Assembly: GCA_948438565.1 (NCBI GenBank)
Contig: CAOJLW010000076.1
Coordinates: 1 to 9,400 of the forward strand
Reading direction: 5' to 3'
Length of the DNA: 9,400 bases
Origin: an uncultured Lachnospiraceae bacterium
GTDB lineage: Bacteria; Bacillota; Clostridia; Lachnospirales; Lachnospiraceae
Shown here one piece after another: positions 1 to 4,187 of the stretch. Position 1 is the first letter of the stretch. Every line of letters begins with the position of its first letter. Below the pieces are notes generated by a model. The model was not told where the DNA came from, searched no databases, and saw only the letters and a program-made list of their open reading frames with translations. A program made the position numbers and the translations under genes.

Positions 1-74
1 GTCAGAATATTCAACAGATTATCAATAATATTCCATATATAAAAAATGCTAATAAATTATTTTTAAAATATTGA

Positions 75-103
75 TTGACATATTTAAATTTATCAGATAT
101 AAT
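75..103 (+). promoter_or_regulatory. Consensus sigma-A promoter of the small RNA
   Basis: A perfect -35 hexamer TTGACA (75-80) and a perfect -10 hexamer TATAAT (98-103) are separated by exactly 17 bases. This is the ideal arrangement for the vegetative sigma factor of Firmicutes. Transcription should start near 109-111. The flanking 1-74 stretch is very AT-rich, as upstream elements of strong promoters often are, and shows no gene or other site. No protein-coding gene follows on this strand, so the promoter points at a non-coding transcript. The match is seen directly; activity is inferred. Confidence 0.9.
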
Positions 104-109
104 GTATTT

Positions 110-400
110 AACAATTAAGAAAGAGCAACAGACAAGTAAAGGAGGTACCGTCCATTGAAAACATAATGATTTACCCCAAAAAATCCTTTTAAAAAGGTAA
201 CCGTTCCAAAAAGCCTATACCGGCACACCTTGCATCACAGATAAGCGGAGGAGCAAAAAGCGAAGAAACGCTTTCGGATACACGGTCCATCAGAAGGATA
301 TCGGCTACACGGTTTCAGCACAAAAAAAGGAGGATAGTCCAATGGACAGCATAGTTTAAAAGCGGCATCAAATTTAAAATTCATTTGATGCCGCTTTTTT
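110..400 (+). ncRNA. Stand-alone structured small RNA, family uncertain (possibly raiA-like)
   Basis: This region lies between a consensus promoter and a strong terminator and has no open frame longer than a few codons on its own strand, so it should produce an RNA of about 290 nt. Several pairings are visible. GTCCATTG (150-157) pairs perfectly with CAATGGAC (340-347) and closes most of the molecule. TTACC (171-175) pairs with GGTAA (196-200). AAAGCG (257-262) pairs with CGCTTT (269-274) around a 6-nt purine loop. GCC (213-215) can pair with GGC (222-224). A 13-nt near-repeat (274-286 and 301-313, one mismatch) and three GGAGG motifs (141, 247, 329) add to the picture. It does not match the signatures I know for RNase P RNA, tmRNA, SRP RNA or common riboswitches. 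The large-RNA class raiA of Firmicutes is a candidate, from size, setting and general look only. It is convergent with the RNase gene on the other strand. Confidence 0.68.
358..400 (+). terminator. Strong intrinsic terminator, shared by two convergent transcripts
   Basis: A perfect 16-bp stem is formed by 358-373 (ending GCATCAAAT) and 383-398 (beginning ATTTGATGC) around a 9-nt loop. It is followed by a run of six T (395-400, partly in the stem), then ATT. This ends the small RNA on the plus strand. On the minus strand the same stem begins about 22 bases after the stop codon of the RNase gene and has a shorter T run (361-358). It therefore probably also ends the four-gene operon, less efficiently. 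Confidence 0.92.
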
Positions 401-421
401 ATTGGATTCCAAAAACAATCT

Positions 422-1609
422 TTATACAATCTGTTCCCACAATGGTTTCTTTACTTTCTTTCGAGTGATTTCCACCAGACCCAGCTTGGTAAAATCTATA
501 AATGAAGTCGGTATGGCGTCCTCCGCCAAATAGCCTTTTAGCGCGTGAACCAGCTCTTCTTTCGCTCCATTCGTATCCAGGTTGATAAAATCCACGATAC
601 AGATGCCGGATATATTGCGCAGGCGAAGCTGCCTTGCAATCTCTTCCGCCGCTTCCAAATTTACCTTCAGGTAAAAGTCCTTTTGATTCCCCTTGACGCA
701 CTTCCCGCTATTTACGTCAATCACCGTTAAGGCCTCCGTAGGCTGAATCACAAGATATGCGCCTGATTTTAGCCAGACGCGCGGCTTTAAGGCTTCCTCC
801 AAACGATGCTTTAAGCTGCATAACGCCGAAAGTGGCAGCGCGGGATCTCGATAGAGAACCAGCTTTCCATCCATATCGGCTGTCCCGTTTTGAAAAGTCT
901 GACGCAGCTCCTCATAAATCGCTTCCTCATCCGTCACAATCTTATCTAAATGCATCGCCAGACAATCCCGCACTTTTGCCACATACCCCGGCGGTTCACG
1001 GTACAGACAGCTATAGCAGGTACGATGCCGATACTGCCCTGTCACTGTGTGAAACTGCTGTAACAGCCGTTCAAATTCCGCACGGATTTCCGGATCCGGA
1101 CAATTCTGCGCATTGGTCCGAACAATCAACCCAAACTGCCCGTCCAATTTATCGGCCAACAGCAGTCGGAAATGCTCCCGTCTGTCGGCGTCTAGTTTTT
1201 TCGAAATGCCAAACGTTTTATTTTCTGTCGTTAAAACCAATACGTTGCCTTTCAAGCTGATATTCGTCGAAGCGGTCGGCGGCTTGGCCTTCACCGCCTC
1301 TTTGGCGATCTGGATCACAATTTCGTCCTCTTCCGTCAGCTTTCCGGGCCGGCTCTGTTTGGCCATCATCGGTTCTTTTACATTTTCTAACGGCAGATAC
1401 ACTTTCTGTCCAGGTGCAATTTCGACAAATGCCGCGCCAATTTTAGGGACAATCCGTTTGATTTTTCCAATATAGACATTGCCAAGCAGAGAGGTCTGAT
1501 ATGGATCTTCACAGGACACTTCCAGCATCCGGTTATCCTCCAAGAAAGCCGTCACCAAATATTCCCGGTTGTTGACGTCTGTTTTTGTAATGATCACGCG
1601 TCTATCCAA
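422..1609 (-). CDS. rng: Short Rne/Rng-family endoribonuclease (RNase G/E) without a zinc-link
   Basis: A single-strand-specific endoribonuclease of the RNase E/G family, cytoplasmic, involved in rRNA maturation and mRNA decay. With the start used here it has 395 residues. An S1-like RNA-binding segment lies at about 40-130 (GNVYIGKIKRIVPKIGAAFVEI from residue 43). The DNase I-like catalytic part contains TVIDVNSG with Asp298 and IVDFIN with Asp340, the two metal-binding aspartates of the family. Between them is the conserved NLEAAEEIARQLRLRN stretch (317-332). The protein stops soon after LGLVEITRKK, so the CPxCxGxG zinc-link that normally follows is missing. A CxxC pair at 198-201 sits elsewhere. 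Start choice: TTG at 1609 gives MDRRVIITK, the usual family N-terminus, behind GGGGGAGG, though only 3 nt away. The alternative ATG at 1660 overlaps the upstream gene by 59 nt. It is the last gene of the operon and overlaps its neighbour by 8 nt. Confidence 0.9.
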   Translation of the reverse strand: MDRRVIITKTDVNNREYLVTAFLEDNRMLEVSCEDPYQTSLLGNVYIGKIKRIVPKIGAAFVEIAPGQKVYLPLENVKEPMMAKQSRPGKLTEEDEIVIQIAKEAVKAKPPTASTNISLKGNVLVLTTENKTFGISKKLDADRREHFRLLLADKLDGQFGLIVRTNAQNCPDPEIRAEFERLLQQFHTVTGQYRHRTCYSCLYREPPGYVAKVRDCLAMHLDKIVTDEEAIYEELRQTFQNGTADMDGKLVLYRDPALPLSALCSLKHRLEEALKPRVWLKSGAYLVIQPTEALTVIDVNSGKCVKGNQKDFYLKVNLEAAEEIARQLRLRNISGICIVDFINLDTNGAKEELVHALKGYLAEDAIPTSFIDFTKLGLVEITRKKVKKPLWEQIV

Positions 1610-2312
1610 TTTCCTCCCCCATCTCGTCAAACGGCTTGAGCTCCCCGTTTTGTTCGCCATATAAATCGTTCCGATGCACCTGGATGGACAACGGATTGAA
1701 ATCCATTCCTAAAAATTCATAAAAGGCTGCCATCACAAGCTCTGGTTTTAAGTTGTCTACGCTACCGGCGGAGACCTTTAAGTAAAATATCGGACGACCT
1801 TCTTTTACCTCAACCTGAAAATCATACACCAGCTTTTTTAAATCCAGTGTTTTTACGCTTTTTTTGGTCTGTTTCGTAACTAAAATCTCCTTCGGCTGAT
1901 AAAAAAATTCCTGTAAAGCGGCCTGATAATCCATAGCAGGCGCCTGATATCCGTCCTTAATCCACAGCGTATAATCCGCCGCGGCCACTGCGGCCATCGC
2001 TTTTTTATCCGTATCCCCCAGCTTTCGATAAGAAAGCGCTAAAACCCCGTCTGCCATCACTTTATTTAATGCCAAAAGCGATTCCCGTGAACTTTTGGTG
2101 GAAGTCACTTCAATATCCAGGTATTCGCCGTCGCTGGTCGCCCCCACGCCCAGCGGCGCCGCAAACGACATAATCTGATGCGGACGGAAGCCTTCGGAAT
2201 AGGCTATGGCAATATCGGCTCTGCGCATACATTTCTGAAAATAACGCATCATGTCCAAATGCCCGACAAATTTCATCACGCCATATTTTTTAAATTTAAT
2301 CCGAATCCGCAA
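1602..2312 (-). CDS. TIGR03936/DUF2344 radical-SAM-associated protein
   Basis: A small partner protein almost always encoded beside a TIGR03960-type radical SAM enzyme in Clostridia. In some bacteria the two are fused. Its biochemical role is not established. With the TTG start used here it has 236 residues. The family N-terminus is clear: RIRIKFKKYG, then KFVGHLDMMRYFQKCMRRA (14-32) and SEGFRPHQ (39-46), followed by MSFAAPLGVGATSDGEYLDIE, which matches the conserved core. The C-terminal half is less conserved and lysine-rich. The TTG at 2312 is preferred because GGGAGG (2326-2321) sits 8 bases upstream and the protein then begins like its relatives. The ATG at 2339 has no comparable site and lies deep in the upstream gene. 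The gene overlaps the 3' end of the radical SAM gene by 17 nt and the rng start by 8 nt, so all three are probably translated together. Confidence 0.92.
   Translation of the reverse strand: MRIRIKFKKYGVMKFVGHLDMMRYFQKCMRRADIAIAYSEGFRPHQIMSFAAPLGVGATSDGEYLDIEVTSTKSSRESLLALNKVMADGVLALSYRKLGDTDKKAMAAVAAADYTLWIKDGYQAPAMDYQAALQEFFYQPKEILVTKQTKKSVKTLDLKKLVYDFQVEVKEGRPIFYLKVSAGSVDNLKPELVMAAFYEFLGMDFNPLSIQVHRNDLYGEQNGELKPFDEMGEEIG
1613..1620 (-). promoter_or_regulatory. Ribosome binding site inside the upstream gene, supporting a TTG start for rng
   Basis: On the minus strand GGGGGAGG lies within the last codons of the DUF2344 gene and is followed after 3 bases by TTG (1609-1607). That gap is shorter than usual, so the start is not certain. 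The TTG start overlaps the upstream TAG stop region by 8 nt, an arrangement typical of translational coupling. No ATG lies close to this site; the ATG at 1660 has only a weak GGAA ahead of it. Confidence 0.5.
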
Positions 2313-4161
2313 CGCATACACCTCCCTGATATTTGCCAACGCCGCAGCCGCCGCACTGCACCCGGCAATTGGGCGTTATCTTCCCCGCCAGCGCATTTTG
2401 ATATTCCCGCTGCAAAAACGTTTTCGTAACTCCAGCGTCAATAAAATCCCATGGAAGCGTCTCTTCTAAAGAACGTTCCCGCAGAGTATAAAAATCCGGA
2501 TCAATGCCGGTTTCTAAAAAAGCTTCCTTCCATTTCCCATAATCAAAAAAATCACTCCAGGCGTCAAACAGGCATCCTTTTTCGTATGCCCGTAAAATCA
2601 CGGCGCCAAGCCTTCTGTCCCCTCTGGCTAAAACGCCTTCTAAAACCGTAACGTCAGCTTCATGCCAGTTATAGCGAATGCTCTTTTTGTTTAACTGCGC
2701 CTTCACCGCTTCATTGACTGTCTTGGCGCAGTCCAGATAATGCTCCTTGGAATGCATCCCTACCCATTGAAACGGGGTAAACGGTTTTGGCACAAAAAAA
2801 GACGTACTGATGGTAATCTGGCACTTCCCGTTTCGCATTTCCTTTGGAATTTCATAATAACGAACGGCAATCTGATTGGCTAGAGAGGCGATTGCCTCCT
2901 GATCCTCTTTGGTCTCCGTAGGCAGTCCCAACATAAAGTATAGCTTCACCTTCTGCCATCCACCTGCAAATGCCGCGTCCGCGCCTTCTAAAATCACCTC
3001 TTCGGTCAGGCCCTTGTTGATTACGTCCCGCAGCCGCTGAGAACCCGCCTCCGGCGCAAACGTTAAGCTGCTCTTTTTAATATCCTGCACCTTCCCCATC
3101 ACGTCTAAAGAAAACGCGTCAATCCGCAGGGAAGGCAGGGAAATATTGACGCCTTTTCCATGGAAACGGGCAATCAAAAATTCCACAAGCTCTTTTAAAT
3201 CCGTATAATCGGAAGAGCTTAACGAGCTTAAGGAAATCTCTTCATGTCCCGTATTTTTTAACATTTCTTCTGCATACCGTTTCAGCGTATCCACGGATTT
3301 TTCCCGGGTCGGCCGATAGATCATGCCTGCCTGACAAAAACGGCAGCCGCGAATGCAGCCGCGCTGAATTTCCAAAACCACGCGATCCTGGGTTGCCTGG
3401 ATAAAAGGAACCAGCGGCTTGGCCGGATAAGGCGTATCCGTCAGCTCCAAAGCCACCTGTTTATCAATTTTGGCAGGAACGCCAGCCTCGATTGGAGAAA
3501 ACTCTGCGATTGTGCCGTCCTCCCGATAGGATACCTGGTATAAGGACGGGACATAGATTCCCGGAACCCGCGCCGCTTGCCGCAAAAACGCATCCCTCCC
3601 TTTTCCGGACGCCTTCCATGCCTTATAGATGTCAAAGAGGGCGTCATAGCTGGTTTCGCCTTCCCCGATATAAAACAGATCAAAAAAATCTGCAAGCGGC
3701 TCCGGGTTGTAGGCACAGGGACCCCCGCCAATGACAAACGGATCGTCCCCTCCCCGGTCTTTCGCCAGGCAGGGGATCCCGGATAAATCAAGCGTCTGCA
3801 CCACATTGGTATAACACATTTCATACTGAAGCGTAATTCCCAAAAAATCAAAGTCTCGGATCGGATCCTGAGATTCCAGGGCAAACAGCGGGATTTTCCG
3901 TCCTTTTAAAATCTGATGCAAATCCATCCAGGGAGAATAGACGCGTTCACAATACACATCTTCCCGTTTGTTAAACATATCATATAAAATCTGTATGCCA
4001 AGATGGGACATACCGATTTCGTATACGTCCGGAAAACACATGGCAAAACGGATATCTACCTGCGACGGATCTTTACTAATACTGTTGATCTCATTGCCGA
4101 TATAACGAGCCGGCTTGTCCACAGACAGCAAGATTTCATCGCTTAACGCTAATCTCTTCAT
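2296..4161 (-). CDS. TIGR03960-family B12-binding-domain radical SAM protein
   Basis: A 621-residue radical SAM enzyme of the TIGR03960 type, cytoplasmic, predicted to bind a [4Fe-4S] cluster and S-adenosylmethionine. The substrate is unknown. Residues about 35-190 form the N-terminal cobalamin-binding-like domain: FPDVYEIGMSHLGIQILYD at 43-61 is typical, and VIGGGPCAYNPEPLADFFD follows at 143-161. The radical SAM core starts at RGCIRGCRFCQAG, giving the CxxxCxxC cluster ligands Cys269, Cys273 and Cys276. It continues through the SLRIDAF and TFAPEAGSQRLRDVINKG motifs (345-384) and YFMLGLPTET (408-417). A second CxxxCxxC occurs at the extreme C-terminus (Cys599, Cys603, Cys606). Length is normal for the family and there is no frameshift. 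The ATG at 4161 has AAGGA 5 bases upstream. It lies 26 nt after the 895-residue gene and overlaps the DUF2344 gene by 17 nt. Confidence 0.95.
   Translation of the reverse strand: MKRLALSDEILLSVDKPARYIGNEINSISKDPSQVDIRFAMCFPDVYEIGMSHLGIQILYDMFNKREDVYCERVYSPWMDLHQILKGRKIPLFALESQDPIRDFDFLGITLQYEMCYTNVVQTLDLSGIPCLAKDRGGDDPFVIGGGPCAYNPEPLADFFDLFYIGEGETSYDALFDIYKAWKASGKGRDAFLRQAARVPGIYVPSLYQVSYREDGTIAEFSPIEAGVPAKIDKQVALELTDTPYPAKPLVPFIQATQDRVVLEIQRGCIRGCRFCQAGMIYRPTREKSVDTLKRYAEEMLKNTGHEEISLSSLSSSDYTDLKELVEFLIARFHGKGVNISLPSLRIDAFSLDVMGKVQDIKKSSLTFAPEAGSQRLRDVINKGLTEEVILEGADAAFAGGWQKVKLYFMLGLPTETKEDQEAIASLANQIAVRYYEIPKEMRNGKCQITISTSFFVPKPFTPFQWVGMHSKEHYLDCAKTVNEAVKAQLNKKSIRYNWHEADVTVLEGVLARGDRRLGAVILRAYEKGCLFDAWSDFFDYGKWKEAFLETGIDPDFYTLRERSLEETLPWDFIDAGVTKTFLQREYQNALAGKITPNCRVQCGGCGVGKYQGGVCVADSD
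2321..2326 (-). promoter_or_regulatory. Ribosome binding site deciding a TTG start of the DUF2344 gene
   Basis: GGGAGG on the minus strand is spaced 8 bases from TTG (2312-2310), an ideal distance. The site lies inside the final codons of the radical SAM gene. It argues against the longer ATG start at 2339, which lies upstream of the site itself. Confidence 0.75.
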
Positions 4162-4187
4162 GTTCGTCCTTACCTCTTCCTTTATCC

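Noticed and set aside
155..192. Tiny frames TTG 155 (3 codons) and ATG 166 (8 codons) after the first GGAGG
   Set aside because: Too short, poorly spaced for the ATG, and inside the predicted RNA structure; no reason to call a leader peptide.
232..390. GCATCA (232-237) as an antiterminator partner for the TGATGC arm of the terminator
   Set aside because: Only six bases against a 16-bp perfect stem; too weak to compete, so a riboswitch-type terminator control is not supported.
235..429. Minus-strand 64-codon open frame across the small RNA and terminator
   Set aside because: It has no ribosome binding site, runs through the terminator stem and does not resemble a protein; it is antisense to a better supported RNA.
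757..1260. Plus-strand open frame of 167 codons opposite rng
   Set aside because: Frame shadow of the well-supported RNase gene, with low-complexity Pro/Ser/Arg composition and no ribosome binding site.
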